From positions 177,457 to 241,456 of the forward strand of contig LUCM01000013.1 of NCBI GenBank assembly GCA_008360955.1: 64,000 nucleotides of DNA, written 5' to 3'. The notes under the pieces were generated by a model that saw nothing but the letters and a program-made list of their open reading frames with translations, searched no databases and was not told the DNA's origin. The DNA is from Fasciolopsis buskii (taxonomy: Eukaryota; Platyhelminthes; Trematoda; Plagiorchiida; Fasciolidae). Shown in pieces: positions 37,222-49,540 of this stretch. Both the position numbers and the translations under genes were made by a program. Positions within the stretch are counted from its first letter, which is position 1. Every line of letters begins with the position of its first letter.

Positions 37222-37611
37222 GAATGGTGACCGAATGTATTGATTCTGTTTAGATAGCAGTTATGCTGATAAGTTTATGAGTTACGAAATTAAAACAATT
37301 CGGAACATTCCATTTACCGTATTTCGAGTCTCCCAAAATTCGCATTCCTAAATCACATGTCATTCCGTCGAACATGTACCAATCTAATCTCTCGTTTCTC
37401 TCCATCCGTCCGTCTATCGTTCTTTCATTTCTTCGCTCTTTTCTACCCAGTTTTATTTTTATGCACACATTATTTGCAAACGTTGTTATCTAAAGTTTAT
37501 TAATAGTTGTATCTAGTAAAAATGTGCAACACCATCATTTTTTCCATGCAAATTTAGGGATATTATTAACACATGCATTAGATGGCGTGGAAATTACGGA
37601 CAGTCAGGTAT

Positions 37612-37786
37612 GTGCCGGCGGTGGCCGGACGGATTGGGGTCATGGCGTTTCGATGTGAAGGTCGTGGGTTCGAATCTCCCCACCTCCGGTCAACTTGCCC
37701 ATTTGTCAGCCCTCTCTTGGCCACGGCCTCCTTTCTGTAGATTGTTGCACATTGTTGTTCCATTAATAAAAGAAAGTAAAGAAGAT
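37612..37786 (+). mobile_element. SINE family A copy, near full length
   Basis: Forward copy. Head GCCGGCGGTGGCCGGACGG contains the A box; GGTCGTGGGTTCGAATC contains an exact B box core GGTTCGAATC near 37668; the head closes with CCTCCGG. Body: CAACTTGCCCATTTGTCAGC, CCACGGCCTCCTTTCTG. Tail: CCATTAATAAAAGAAAGTAA. ORFs at 37578-37763 and 37610-37822 are read-through of the SINE. Confidence 0.88.
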
Positions 37787-38499
37787 TTCAGAATATGGTT
37801 AAAAAAGATTGATTGCAAATAGGACGCAAATTCTCTTCCTCTAGTTTGTCCATGGTTGGTAACCGGTTAACTAACTTTTGCTCCCACAGAGCCACAGTAC
37901 AGACAGTTATCAAGCGCGATACAGAACCGCCCAATCGATTGAAAGCCGGGCCGCTTTCAAACAAACTAGGTAGAATCCTTTTTTTCGCCGATAAGTCTTT
38001 TTATTCTAACACGCAAAGCCCAGCACCTTATTGAAGCTGATGCCCGTCGATGACACGTTTGTTTTCCAATTCGTGAGACGAATATTCCTAGCTGGCACGA
38101 TTCTGTCCGTGTGACCGACGCCCGCGAATACGTGCACACCACACTTTGGTTTTCTCTATTCGTTTTCTTCAATTCTGACGTTTTAAATGATCTGTTTCTG
38201 TTTGCCAGGCAGCTGCGTTGTTCGTGTACTCGATTCACTAGACAAATTGACCTCATTTCCGGTCACCTGGTCAAAACGGTAATTTCGCAACCTGGAAACT
38301 CAGTTTAACGAGACAACCGAAGACACAGTCCTACTTCCAGACATGTTCTAAAAGGTACTGTCTAAGCCACGATGCTATTCATTGTGCACTGAATTGAAAA
38401 TACAAGATTTACAAGTGCTTCACAGAACAATCGATATTTCAGAAAACCAGTACCATCCGTGCAATGGAAAAAGTGAAGTTTTAACACAGTTAGATCTCA

Positions 38500-38519
38500 G
38501 TCAGACTGATGAGTCTGAC
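38500..38519. other. Perfect 8-bp hairpin
   Basis: GTCAGACT, loop GATG, AGTCTGAC: a perfect inverted repeat. It contains CTGATGA, the start of a hammerhead ribozyme core, but the required GAAA and flanking stems are missing. Confidence 0.6.
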
Positions 38520-39420
38520 CAAAATTTAACATGATTACATCATCCCTCATTAATTGTATCCATGTGCTTTTGATGTAAACTGAGTCACAGATAGGAAACT
38601 AAACCAAACTTGATGACTATGAAAGTTGACTGCGCCAAAATCTCGGAACCAAAGCTATTTCAGGTTGCATGGAAAAAATTCCTGCACCCTACATTATGTT
38701 ATTTGAAGTGTTTGAAATATAAAAATCGCCTAGTAGGGGTGTTTGTAATGAGCGAAATTTGGGATTACAGTGGTTAACTACCCCAAGACAACTTAGCAAT
38801 TTCTTCTAAACCTTTCTACAAAAACGCTAGTCAAAAAATGTTAAAATTCCGACTAATTACAAGCATTTCCGACAAAATAGTGTTTGATTAGTTCACCTAT
38901 ATTCAATGAATGGTGTAATTGTTTTTCCATAGGCTGATTATCAGTCAACTTAGTGGCCAGAACAATACACAAACGATATAGTGATATATAGCGATATAGC
39001 CGGTGCCAGACTGATTTCACGGGCATAGTTGCGGGAAATAAAAGTTATTTCTTTGTCATACTACCGGTTCCTGGAATCGTGAAATGGACCAGGAATTTTG
39101 CGTTTTGAATTTGTCAAAATTATCCGGGAAAACTGGCCTAACAAGAATGCTAACATTGACCGGTGGTACGCTTTCAAAGAAACGTTTTAATTCATTCCAG
39201 GCCTCTACTATTGTGTATTTCGTCGGTTGGGACATATAAAAGTGACGAACGGTATCTAACTTTTATTAGTTGTCGGCCACGTTAATCTTTTTGTCTTTAT
39301 AACGGCTTTAAATTAGCCGAGGAGAAACGTGTTTTCAAGCAAGCCCACCGAATGACAGCCTCTGTTTTCTCCGGGGCACGTAACCGTTGGAAGTCGGGTA
39401 GAGATAGCCGGTCGAAGACT

Positions 39421-39602
39421 AGCCGGCGATGGCCAAACGGATGAGATCGTGGCGCTTGGACGTGAAGGTCACGGGTTCGAATCCTCCCACCGCCGGTCAA
39501 CTTCCCCATTTGGCAGCCTTCGGCTGACCGTGGCCCCTTTCCTGAAAATTGATGTACACTGCTGTCTCAACAATAGAAGTAAGTAAAAGATAAAAGACAA
39601 AA
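39421..39602 (+). mobile_element. SINE family A copy, best preserved
   Basis: Reference copy for the family. The 76-nt head (39422-39497) is tRNA-like. The body (39498-39570) carries CAACTTCCCCATTTGGCAGC, then CTGACCGTGGCCCCTTTCC and TGAAAATTGATGTACACTGC. The tail is AGAAGTAAGTAAAAGATAAA. No coding capacity. ORFs at 39297-39509 and 39469-39786 cross the element and are artefacts. Pol III transcription and LINE-dependent copying are known for tRNA SINEs in general and inferred here. Confidence 0.9.
39422..39497 (+). promoter_or_regulatory. tRNA-like head with internal Pol III promoter
   Basis: The two ends GCCGGCG and CGCCGGT pair over seven positions (six Watson-Crick and one G-T), like a tRNA acceptor stem, and the span is 76 nt, the standard tRNA length. 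The A box is TGGCCAAACGG and the B box GGTTCGAATCC. The T-arm stem is imperfect and there is no obvious anticodon arm, so this is a SINE promoter, not a functional tRNA gene. Confidence 0.7.
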
Positions 39603-39609
39603 AGATATA

Positions 39610-42050
39610 AAAAAAGACGCCCTTGTATCCAGAAAGCTGGGTCTTTGTATGTCCAATTAGACCACCAGGTTGAAATTCATAGGATTCCCCCCTCTTCCTG
39701 CTCCCCGAAGAGACAAAATAGGTGACAGTGTTCATCGTTCCAGTCAGTTCCGTTCTTGTTTTTGACATCCTACTTCTCTCCCACAACCATCCAACTTATT
39801 GATTTCCAGTTTTTTTTCACTATTTCTCGTTCGCTGTTTATCTTTGAAAGTGCTGATGCCGTTAATTGACAACTAGAACTAGGGTAGTTTGTTAGAAAGT
39901 TATTTAATTTGAATCTGAGAAAAGCATCTTTTCTTCTTGTTGCCTTTTTAGTGTGAACTCCCCTTCGAAAAGAGCCAACTGTCCCGTTCCTACTTGGATT
40001 GTTTTACACTAATCTCCTCCAGGAAAGTAAATTTCCCGAACACCCAAATTACTTGGGTGGTTCGGCTGCCGTTGATTACAAAACCTGAAGTAATCCACCA
40101 TAGGAAAAAGTCTAAAATGATAGACTGTACAGTTTCCTGTTTGTACATATTGAATACTGTCGGGATGACTTGTTCCCGTGCACAATTCGTTTCGTGGTTC
40201 GCATTATCCGTATTCCGATAGTCGTCGAAATCCGCCCAAGTACATGGTTTCTTAATTAAAGATCAACGAGTTTCAGTGAGATCTGATTGTGATTTATCAT
40301 CGTTTGCAACGTTATTATCATTAGAACAATAATTCAGCCACAAATAGCAGAGCGCGTCCCACTGGCCGCTACCCTTTTCATTGCATTACAAATTGCTATT
40401 GGAAAAATGACTATGTGAGATGAGTACGAAATTATTCTACAGGGGTGCGAAAACGCAAGGCCATAGTCCAACTATACAACAATACATATTTTCACTCATT
40501 CTGGTTAGACGGAAAAATACAATGCGATAGTCTTTGTTCACGGTTCGTTGCCGATTTTGGTTAAGTTTCACAAACTGTTGTCTACAGTAGAAGAATAAAC
40601 CGAGTCCATTTGATCCTCCTGTGACTCACAAATTTCACATGTCGGTCAACAATACGGAAGCGATTGTGTATCAGTGTGTTTCAGAGACAATTGTTGACCT
40701 GGAAGATAGGAGCCATTGTTCAAGTTTAGAGTAAAGTCATCAAAGATAAATGGTAATTGAATGATTCCACGCGGATAATGGAAATTTCGGTAACAAAGCA
40801 AAGTCCACGTTACCAAAAAAGAATATCGGATTTTCGAGATTAAGGGCAAATCTAGCGATCGTTTGTTTCGCCCTCATCCATGTTTTGGATATGTTTGCTG
40901 AATTTCATTGATGTTGCTTTTGCCAAATATTTCTCCATTACTTTTAATGATAGTGAAACATATTTGCATTAGTCGCCAGGCCGAATTAGCCGTCAGCCGT
41001 ACGTTGACCAGTGTAGAGTTGGCTCCTTACCGGATGTGTTCGGAAGTGTCATATTCACATTGAATCTGCACGATCTTGGTTCCTGGATGAACTTTGTACG
41101 GCCCTTAAAATTGAAAATCGAATCAGCATGAGCTGGTCAATAAGTTGCCTAGGAGACCATTCGGTTTCATTAACGTTCCTGGTAAACTTCTGAACAGTGC
41201 CTTTGATTTAGTTATGGTCTCATTACTATAAGCTATTGTAACTGTACTGTACTTTACTAGCCTTAAGTCTGCATAAATACATTCCCTTATTTCAATCGGA
41301 AAAGAAAACGGTTAAACTCATCACCATTTCTAACTGATATTCTTAAGAGAAGGTAAGGTGAAATTCTCCCAGTGATTAGGACAGTATAATTTATCTAACA
41401 GTTGTGTTCAGGGTTGTCTCTTACATTTGATACTTATTGTATATCGGAGATGGAGACCATTTTCGGTATCTCCGTGAAATAACTGCCTGCATCTCTTTTC
41501 CTTTTTCTTCCTCATGTTTTCTATTTCTCTCTCCCCCTTTCGTATACAAAGGTTTGGATGTATCATCTCTCCAAAATAGAAATTTCAACGACGACGTCCA
41601 TTGTATGCTGGGTAGAGCTAACTGCAAAATCCGATTAGTCTGGCATTTCCACCGCGGTTACTGGATTGATTGACTAATATAATTAATGTTAATATCATTA
41701 CAATCAATAAGAAAACGAATTTGCTGAAGACATCACCTATAACGTTCGCACAATTGGCAACGTTGTTAAAATTGGTAACTTTCCCAGAATTCGCAACATT
41801 GTGGTTCAAGATCGAAGCTATAGCAACCTGCAAGGCCCACACACTCTGGGATCAATGTCGCACCCGAAGAAAGCGTTATTATAAGTGCTATGGATAAAAC
41901 GTCTGCGATCTAAATGCTAAGCTCAGATCTTGCAGTTTTGAAAATACCACTCAGTTATAAGGCCATACTCATTGTTTTTCAACAAGTGTTATAAGCAATG
42001 AATTCCAATTGTAAAGCGCAACTCGGTTACACGAAAACGTGAGAGAGAAT
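39610..42050. other. No supported feature
   Basis: Short scattered ORFs only (39994-40221, 40646-40849, 41421-41673, 41618-41897), several overlapping on opposite strands. No motif or repeat family is recognised. Confidence 0.45.
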
Positions 42051-42094
42051 TGAAGCAATTTATTATTCATTGGCGTGATGCATTACGGAAACGC

Positions 42095-42130
42095 ATTATT
42101 ATTATTATTTATTATCATTATTATTATTAC
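42095..42130. repeat. (ATT)n microsatellite
   Basis: Interrupted ATT/TTA units. Confidence 0.85.
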
Positions 42131-42999
42131 TTCTCGAAGTCATACAAACAACGTTTGCTCATCCAGGTGCATTTGCGGTCACATTTTCCAGTTGGCATAC
42201 CTATTGAGAACTTTCGTTTGCTGAACTATTTGGTAGAAAATTTGTCAAAGTTGATTCATTTTCTGCTATTGATGTCACTGTCATTTTTACACCCCGTGTT
42301 GGCGTCGATATACGACCGATATACAGGCACCGAAAACCTGTTAGACTGATTCAGCCGTCGTTTGCCAAGTTTACGAACTCGAACGCACACGAACATGGAA
42401 TTCTCTTTTATCGTGTCTGGCAATCCAATTTGTTCATTTATTTTAGAGCTTCATATTCACCACGGACTTGAGCAGCTGATTTGGGACGGGAAACGTTGAT
42501 GCCTAATTTCGCGAGCTAGTGTTATCTTCTCTTCGCAATCACGTTGTAATTTAACTACGTCCCACAAAACGCCTTCCTGTCTGCGGACAATCTACGTTGT
42601 TTTAAACATGACGAATCTTCTAAAGACGTACTCTTTGATCCGTACGGTATTTCCGTTCTTCACGATCTGATCACAAGGACTGCATCGAAATTTGTGTTCG
42701 CATAATTCAGATGATACTTTGCTGCTAAAGTAGTTGGGATCCATTTGCCAACTTTAGCGATCAGAGTGGTTTCAGAAAACCGTGACAATGTCGGTTTTTT
42801 TTTGTTTGTATGCATAAAGAAACAGTTGTGTTGGACTTGCTTTACTTTATGCTTATTTACAAATGTCACTGTCAATGTGGGGCCAAAGGATTTGCTAGTT
42901 TCGCGAAGCCTTCCATGTGACATTTGAGTCAATCCAAGCGTGAAATGGAATGCTAGTTGGAACACTTTCGAATGACTATTTCAAATTTATTTAGCTGGA

Positions 43000-45900
43000 A
43001 TATATAAATGATTCCTCGGTGCGTGGATCGACCTAAATTTCGATGTTCATTCCTCGGTTACGTCACAGACATTTTGCAAAGCGTATGCTTTATGTTAGAG
43101 ACATTCCGTAAGTTTGCATTCGTTTTCGACTTAGATAACTTTCCCGCCCCTCTAATTCATTTGGGCTGAGGAATTATGGAACGAAAATCAAGTGATTTAT
43201 TGAAAGGCTCTATCACGTGGATCGTAAAATTCATCCAAGTCATGGCTTACTTCATTCACTGGCCACGAATCTCTAACCGTACAACAACCGTGTGAACTAC
43301 GTTGGATGATAGTTCACTTTTTCATTCTGACACATTTACTGTTTATAGAATTAAATGTTTATTGCCAGAAGTACAACGGTTAGTGTTGTAATCGGAACTA
43401 GTGCACTCATTTGGATAAACAACTATGTTTATGTGTGTGCGTGTGTGTGTCCGTTTGGCGAAAGTGTAAATACTAGTATTGTTGTTGTTCTCGTTGCTAT
43501 CGTTACCGTCCGTATTAATAATGTTTGGTTTTTGAAGTCCTTAGGTTCTCTCTGACTACCATGTTGTTTGCCGGTAAGGTTTATGAAAACATGTTTCGCA
43601 GTGCAAAGTCCACTTTTGTAACCTAAGAGTTATACTATTTTGGTGAGAACAAAATCATTGACGACCAGTCTGCAGGCAGATCGAAAAGTGTACAATAAAA
43701 GAAGCGTGTTCGTTCATAATGATTCAAACGGATTTCTAGCACGATTTTATCAATCTTAATTAGAGTTTGTGTTGAAAAAAAGAAGAGTAGATTTGTGATG
43801 AAAATCCTATCATATACTTCCTCTTTTTTAAGAAGGGATATGGTGAGTACCATTAGTAAGGGAAGTTGGCCGGCAGTTGTACAATGCACAGGTGCCTATA
43901 TCAGGCTGAAATACAGCGACATCGATCGCTGTACCTTATTACTGTGAGAATGTTGTATGAAATGAATACCCTGAAGTATACAGAGTAAAATAAGTGGAAA
44001 CCCTACTAAGAAAGTTTAATGGAGCGCGGCAAAAGAAAACCCGGGGAATATGTTGACTGAGAAGAAAGTAATGGCCATTTTTTTAGTGCCAAGTTTCTTT
44101 AGTTTACGGATTCCAGTAGTCAGTCAATACTTTCGTTTCGAGCAATCCGAGATGTGGCTAATTGCCACAAATCGATGTTTCCACATTCTTGAATCTGTGA
44201 AAGTTCATAGTATTGATGACCGATTGTCCATTTTGAAGAGGGAAGCAACAGTGGGTGGAAGTATGCTCCAAGCATTTCCATCTATTAATCCAAAGACCAA
44301 ACTGAGGAATAAAGTTCTGGATATTCCCTATTTAATCATAGAATGACATGAGGTTTGATTACGTGACTATCGGTGAGCTGAGCATGGAATTTTCATCATG
44401 CCTAAAAGTTGTGCACATTGGAAAGTGAACAAATCGCAAGCAAATGGTAAAAAGGTATTAGGGCGAAATAAGACAAGAAACACACACGGTAGTTGGCAAT
44501 CAAATTAGAGATCTTTTGAAGAAGTTACTTTCCACCAATAACATACTTTTGCCGAAGAAACGAGAAAGGTTAATCAAGCCGGGGAGAGATGAATTATCGA
44601 AAAGCAAACTCTATCCAGCTGATTTCACAGATCTCCTCAGGCCTTAAGAAACAAAATATCCGCACATTCGCTGCCGCCGTATAAGGAGGATGGAGAAAAG
44701 CGCTTGCGGACCAGCAACACAGAGGCCTTTGTGTATCGAAGAACCTGGACAGTGTATTGTTGGGGAAAGCGATTGAAGTTCTAAGTGACAGCTGTTTGTA
44801 ACAGCAAAATATTCCCTGGACTGCCCAAGAAACTTGGCATTCACGCTTCCAACATCCGCACTGGGAGTCTTCAACCTGCCGAGTTGTCCGCGCGGAAATA
44901 TTCATTGGCGAATGGTAGGTGCAATCAGTCAATCTACAACTTACTCAAGATAGAGCCGCTTTTTGTGGAACTTTGTCGTAAAGTTCTTGGTTAATTTCTC
45001 TAACCTTCCAAGGGATTTAAGTGTAGAAAAACTCATCCTATCGTTATTAATGAATATAGTGTCAGGTGGATAGCATAAGCCTTAAAAATTCCTATCAGTT
45101 TACTTGAGCCTAAATATTGCCAACAGAATGAGTGCTCAAGGAAAAACCAAGACGACAAAATGCAACGATCAGGATTGTAGGGTGTAAAACATTTTTTCTC
45201 CCATCCCTGGTATCCAGAAACGGGGTAACTAAAGTTCCCTGGTAAATTCATCGTACTAATCGGAAATCACATTTCGCCATACCATGTGGATATTACTGAA
45301 GTGACACGGAAGAGTCGGACTGGAAACCATGGAAGATATTTTCAAATGGTTTTCTATATTTGAATTGGATTACGCACAACTTTCTGACAATCCGGAATGC
45401 CCACTAAATGTCTGCATTTTACTGACTACCTAAGTTGTTTACAGACATGATAAAGACATCCGGAGGAAAGCTATGCTATTTCCTATTAAACGACTCCAGG
45501 TCACATTTGTCAGACAGCATTTTTTTTCGTTCAACCTTGCGATTTCACAACCAAGACCGGTGAATAGATTAACAGGATCATTTGTATGTCTGGTCCACCT
45601 GGCGTGAGGTTAACGACCGGGGGAAAGTATTGAATGGATCTCACTGATTAGACGATAGAAATCAAATAGTCTATGACTGAGATACACATCAACTTTTTTA
45701 TTCATGTCTTTCTGTGGCCAGATAGCAGCTTCGTGCGAACACATGCAAGCATTATAAACTCAAACAAAAGAAAAGCCCCCTTTATAGGGACGTTATGACG
45801 GTTCTGCACTATTTTGTTTTCTTACCTAGTTTTGGCAATGAAAAACCAATGCATACAAGGTAGAGGTACACAGTACCCTGTATTCACAGGGCATTTGTAA

Positions 45901-46030
45901 TGTTGAACAGATGTGCCGTGGAGAAGGGCAACATATGGTGTCCGCTTATAACTGTTAAAGCATTCACAGATGAACCAAGGTCGACCCTAATAGAGTACAA
46001 ACCGATCGCAGGTTGCAGAAAGCTGTTGAG
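43000..46030. other. No firmly supported feature
   Basis: A 98-codon ATG-initiated plus-strand ORF (44050-44346) and a short plus-strand open stretch 44805-44914 flanked by TTTGTAACAG and AATG|GTAGGT are the only noteworthy items; neither has a recognisable motif, and minus-strand frames overlap the second. Confidence 0.35.
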
Positions 46031-46032
46031 TC

Positions 46033-46105
46033 CCCACTAAAAGTAGTAGTATCAGTAGTAGTGCCAGTAGTAGCAACAATAGTGGTAATAACAGTAGATG
46101 ACTTT
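46033..46105. repeat. Imperfect (AGT)n repeat
   Basis: Runs of AGT interrupted by ATC, GCC and CAA units. Confidence 0.7.
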
Positions 46106-46145
46106 TGTTGGCATAGGTTTTCAGCTTCCCTAGAATAATGTATAC

Positions 46146-46216
46146 CCCGCAGTAAGCACATAGTTCGTTGGATTCAAAATAACTGTCTCGTGTTTTAAAG
46201 TGGTGAATCTGCTTCA
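46146..46216 (-). CDS. Possible exon 3 of an unknown minus-strand gene
   Basis: It has the best acceptor in the window, TACTTTTTTCTTACAG, and a donor TGCGGG|GTATAC. It begins with two bases (TG) that complete the single G left by the exon at 47249-47354, giving Val and keeping the frame open: KQIHHFKTRDSYFESNELCA then YCG. It ends in phase 0. The two cysteines near the end suggest an extracellular or disulfide-bonded segment. No family is recognised. Phase agreement over three successive candidates is the argument for reality. Confidence 0.32.
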
Positions 46217-47248
46217 CTGTAAGAAAAAAGTACATCGTAGACATTCACCACTATCATAGTAGACAAAATGATGTGTTGCATTTATGGGATTGCTTGCACA
46301 AACGGACAGGTACGCACGAGCACGCACGAGTGGGGGAAACCGAGTTTGAAGCTCCACGTCCATAGACCTATATTTCGATTCGACTAGCACACACAAAACA
46401 TGCATCTGTTTGTTATGCGGTCAACTCGCAGGCGCAAGCAAAAAGTTGTGCCCGGTGGCTCCTAAACCCGACTAAAACAGGTGAAGAGGGATGAATGTCA
46501 AACTGAGAATGACATGTATCCACAAGAGATCTCAGCTAGTCAATTGTGGTAGTTAGCTTCGAGACGCCGGCGCTGTCTGGCAGTAAATTACCGGCCTTCT
46601 TTGGGATTTGAATCTCTGACCACATTTGGGGCAAAAGAATTTCTATCCACTTGTTTAATGTCGAAAATAGCAATCATGTGGATAATTTACATCACACTAC
46701 GATAAGAACTAACTGTTAGAAATCTTGTTGTCGCGAATTAAACCAAGTTTTCGAAGATATTTGCAAAGGCTGGCGCCCAGAGTGTGCCTTGTCGTTATGC
46801 GGAGAATCGAATGGGCTGTCGAATTTAGGGGAATTAGATCAAGTTGAGATTTGTATCAAATGTGTTTAGTAGAAAATTTTATCTAACGGTCACCTTTTAT
46901 TTTATCGATCACGATTCATAGTGAAATTCTCAAACGTTGCTTCTTTTGTCACTGGTACCACCGAACCCCTTATTGAAAACGTGCGGAAGTAAGAGGATTG
47001 TGCAAAATTAAATCGGGAAAATGCACACAGTTGTATTCGTTTACGAATACGAACGAGTACTTGCGATGGAGCAGAATTTTGGAGTCCACGTGTGCCAATT
47101 TTTCATTGGAACTTTCCAATCAGACCACCGGTGATGAACTGGTATAAAACTGTGAATTCCATGGTGTGCTCGTACATGCGCACAGACACACCCAGACACC
47201 AGAAAACACGAACACAAGCACACATATACTCATGACTCAAACAAATAC

Positions 47249-47354
47249 CCTCATTAGTTAGTCGACCATCTGCACCAACCATCCGGAATTCCAACTGCAC
47301 CACAGAATCATCTAACCACGTGTTCCAATCTAATCGAATAAAATGGAAAAGCTG
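47249..47354 (-). CDS. Possible exon 2 of an unknown minus-strand gene
   Basis: An acceptor CCGCTCTCAG opens in phase 0 and a donor AATGAGG|GTATTT closes in phase 1. The translation QLFHFIRLDWNTWLDDSVVQ continues LEFRMVGADGRLTNE: aromatic and acidic residues alternating with hydrophobics, typical of a beta-sandwich, but not assignable. The frame is compatible with the candidates on both sides. Confidence 0.32.
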
Positions 47355-47490
47355 CTGAGAGCGGTTGCCGATGATGTCATTGAAATGGGAACAAAAATGA
47401 ATTGAGCTTTGGCAGAAGGATACAGTGTGAAATCGATACATACCGACTGTGCACCATTTTGTTTACAATAGCAATACTAATAATACTAGC

Positions 47491-47502
47491 AATAATAATA
47501 AT

Positions 47503-47538
<36 letters not shown>
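47491..47538. repeat. (AAT)n microsatellite
   Basis: About sixteen AAT/TAA units. Confidence 0.93.
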
Positions 47539-47539
<1 letters not shown>

Positions 47540-47723
47540 CAACGTTTCCTCCTAGGGCGAAAATCGGTTTGTTTGGCTCTAGGTGATTGGAAGCTTTTCG
47601 TAGACAATTATGTTGAATGAAGACGATCCGCGAAGAGATTTGATGCGGAGACCACATGTGGGAAGTACCACTCAGCCAGCAGTCTCAAAATAAACCCCTT
47701 GGCCACACAGTAAAACTTTGAAC

Positions 47724-47855
47724 CTCCGGGCATGTGGTAACTCGCAAGTACAATGAAATGTTTGAAAATACACAGCAAGTTCGCTGTGCAGGGTATGTCT
47801 TGACAAGGTAACTTGATAGGTCGGGATCTTCCAGACTCCACACTAACTTGTAACT
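47724..47855 (-). CDS. Possible exon 1 of an unknown minus-strand gene
   Basis: Forty-four codons, phase 0 at both ends, between an acceptor GCGAACACAG and a donor CCCGGAG|GTTCAA. The translation SYKLVWSLEDPDLSSYLVK continues to ISLYLRVTTCPE, a pattern loosely like a fibronectin-type or other extracellular beta-sandwich repeat; this is suggestion only. A second minus-strand frame over the same bases (47904-47608) is longer and contains ALYADHLFLCHA, superficially like a reverse-transcriptase YADD box, so the assignment is contested. Confidence 0.25.
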
Positions 47856-48539
47856 CTGTGTTCGCATGACACAAGAACAAGTGATCAGCATACAGCGCAC
47901 GCATTTGGGACTGACAGCATCCATGACCTGGGTTGAAGTTAATCTATGATACTATGCTGAAATTGACGAAACACGCACCAAATTGTGCAAATGGGCTAAA
48001 CATTTCATACGTCTGTGCGTGTTTGCGGGTCCTCTGGGCTAAAAGTTTGTATTTATTTTATTCAAGACTGAAAACAGCAAGAAGGCGATCAAAGGAACGG
48101 CAAATAATGTCGAACGACGAAAGCACATGCTGTATTGGACGCGCAGCCAATTGCTTGGTGACAGATTGCCCAGTTATACATTACTGGAAAATTTCCACTT
48201 AGTTTCTAGTTGTTGATTGTTCATGTTGTACTAGTCATGACTTGACGGGGCGTACTAACCTTTGCAATATGCTACTCTCGTGTTCATTATGTAGTTGATA
48301 TTTCCGTTTCTTCCGACAACGTTAATATTTAAAAAGACGACCTTAAATAAACGTCTGCCGTAGAATACTTGTTTTTAATAACTCTAAGTGCTGAATTAGC
48401 CACAGAACAACGTCCACTGAGTAGAGAGTCAGTCAGTCCGTCCCTGTCTACATTGGATCCAGCGAGGGGATTAGTAGCCCCAAGTCGATGCAACCAATAG
48501 GCGCTTGTCACGCGCAGACTAACAGGGTTAGCAGATGTT

Positions 48540-49080
48540 CTGTCTGTGCGCGCTTCTTATATGTATATAGGTCTGTGTGTGTTTGGATAGGTATTCGTAA
48601 GTGTACACCGACAGCGTACAAAAACACTAATTTACTTATATCCGTGAAGTCGAATAACATAATTAGCGAATGTGATACTTTTCACTTCAAGTTTTCGTTG
48701 TTTTTTTTCTCGAGTTCTTCATTGCTTTGTTATCGTCGTCCCCGGTAAAATCTTCAACAATCCTCGTCCTGAATAGGTTTATGAAAAATGCAGGAAAAAT
48801 TTTGTTTTCGAATGTAGAGATTCGGTCCGGTTTATGGAAAAATAGGCAATTATCAATCGCGAAACGTCAGGTCAACCAATGTCATCAGAAAACAAAACGC
48901 CAACAATACGTCAAACCTATAACGATTAGCGATCAGAGGACTTGGAGCCTAGATAGCAAACGCCCCAAAATCTGCCAGGGCGACTTCGTCAGAACATTCT
49001 AGACGCCACGCTCGGCGATCACAAAACTGTTTGCTCTTCCAACTTGAACGCCGAAACATGCCATTCTTCAGATTGTCGAA
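48540..49080. other. No supported feature
   Basis: Plus-strand ORFs at 48488-48748 and 48727-49002 overlap and have no motif. Confidence 0.4.
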
Positions 49081-49108
49081 ATAGTCCAAATCGGGTCAGA
49101 ATCTACAC

Positions 49109-49260
49109 CATAGACTGAGACATTCAACAATTGATTCATCTGAACCAACGACTTTATCGATGTACGAGCAAGTGTCAGTCAGACGATATGAAAATTGACA
49201 CTCGTATAGTTCAGTTTCTAAGACGAAGTCATGCGACTCCCGCACAACGACTATCTTAAT
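49109..49260 (-). CDS. Possible exon, unknown protein
   Basis: It follows CGAGGCAGACAG and starts in phase 0; a possible donor is CTATG|GTGTAG. The residues IKIVVVRESHDFVLETELYE lead to CQFSYRLTDTCSYIDKVVG and VECLSLW, with several cysteines, as in secreted or extracellular proteins. It could follow 49541-49658 directly (phase 0 to phase 0). It ends in phase 2, so it cannot splice straight to 47724-47855. No family is recognised. Confidence 0.22.
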
Positions 49261-49540
49261 CTGTCTGCCTCGTGACACTCGACACGAAGACAAAGTAGTG
49301 GCGATGCGAATAGTGAACTACGAAATGTTTGGGAACCATTCAAATCAAATGAAAGTATATAACACGCCTGATGTTCTGTGCACATGAAAAGGAGAAACAT
49401 TCCAAGCCTGTGGGATCAGAAACCGATCACAAGTCGTTGCTTTCGAATGTCCACTGGTCCTTATTTACACTAGAGTCTGACCCAAATCTGATCGTACACA
49501 GAGCAGAAAAAAAGAACTTATTTTTACGGTCCATTTGAAC

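Noticed and set aside
37055..37243. ORF with a long poly-aspartate run
   Set aside because: The run is translation of a (GAT)n microsatellite; no other coding evidence.
38500..38519. CTGATGA in a hairpin, resembling a hammerhead ribozyme core as in schistosome SM-alpha SINEs
   Set aside because: No GAAA in the required place and no flanking stems I and III; just a short perfect hairpin.
44050..44346. 98-codon ATG-initiated plus-strand ORF
   Set aside because: Reasonable composition but no motif, no flanking signals and a chance-level length.
46560..46660. Possible very old family-A SINE in reverse orientation (GGGATTTGAATCTCTGACC)
   Set aside because: Only the B-box neighbourhood is similar; too diverged to call.
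47608..47904. Minus-strand frame with ALYADHLF, like a reverse-transcriptase YADD box
   Set aside because: No other RT motif in order around it; isolated resemblance. The competing frame gave a phase-consistent exon candidate.
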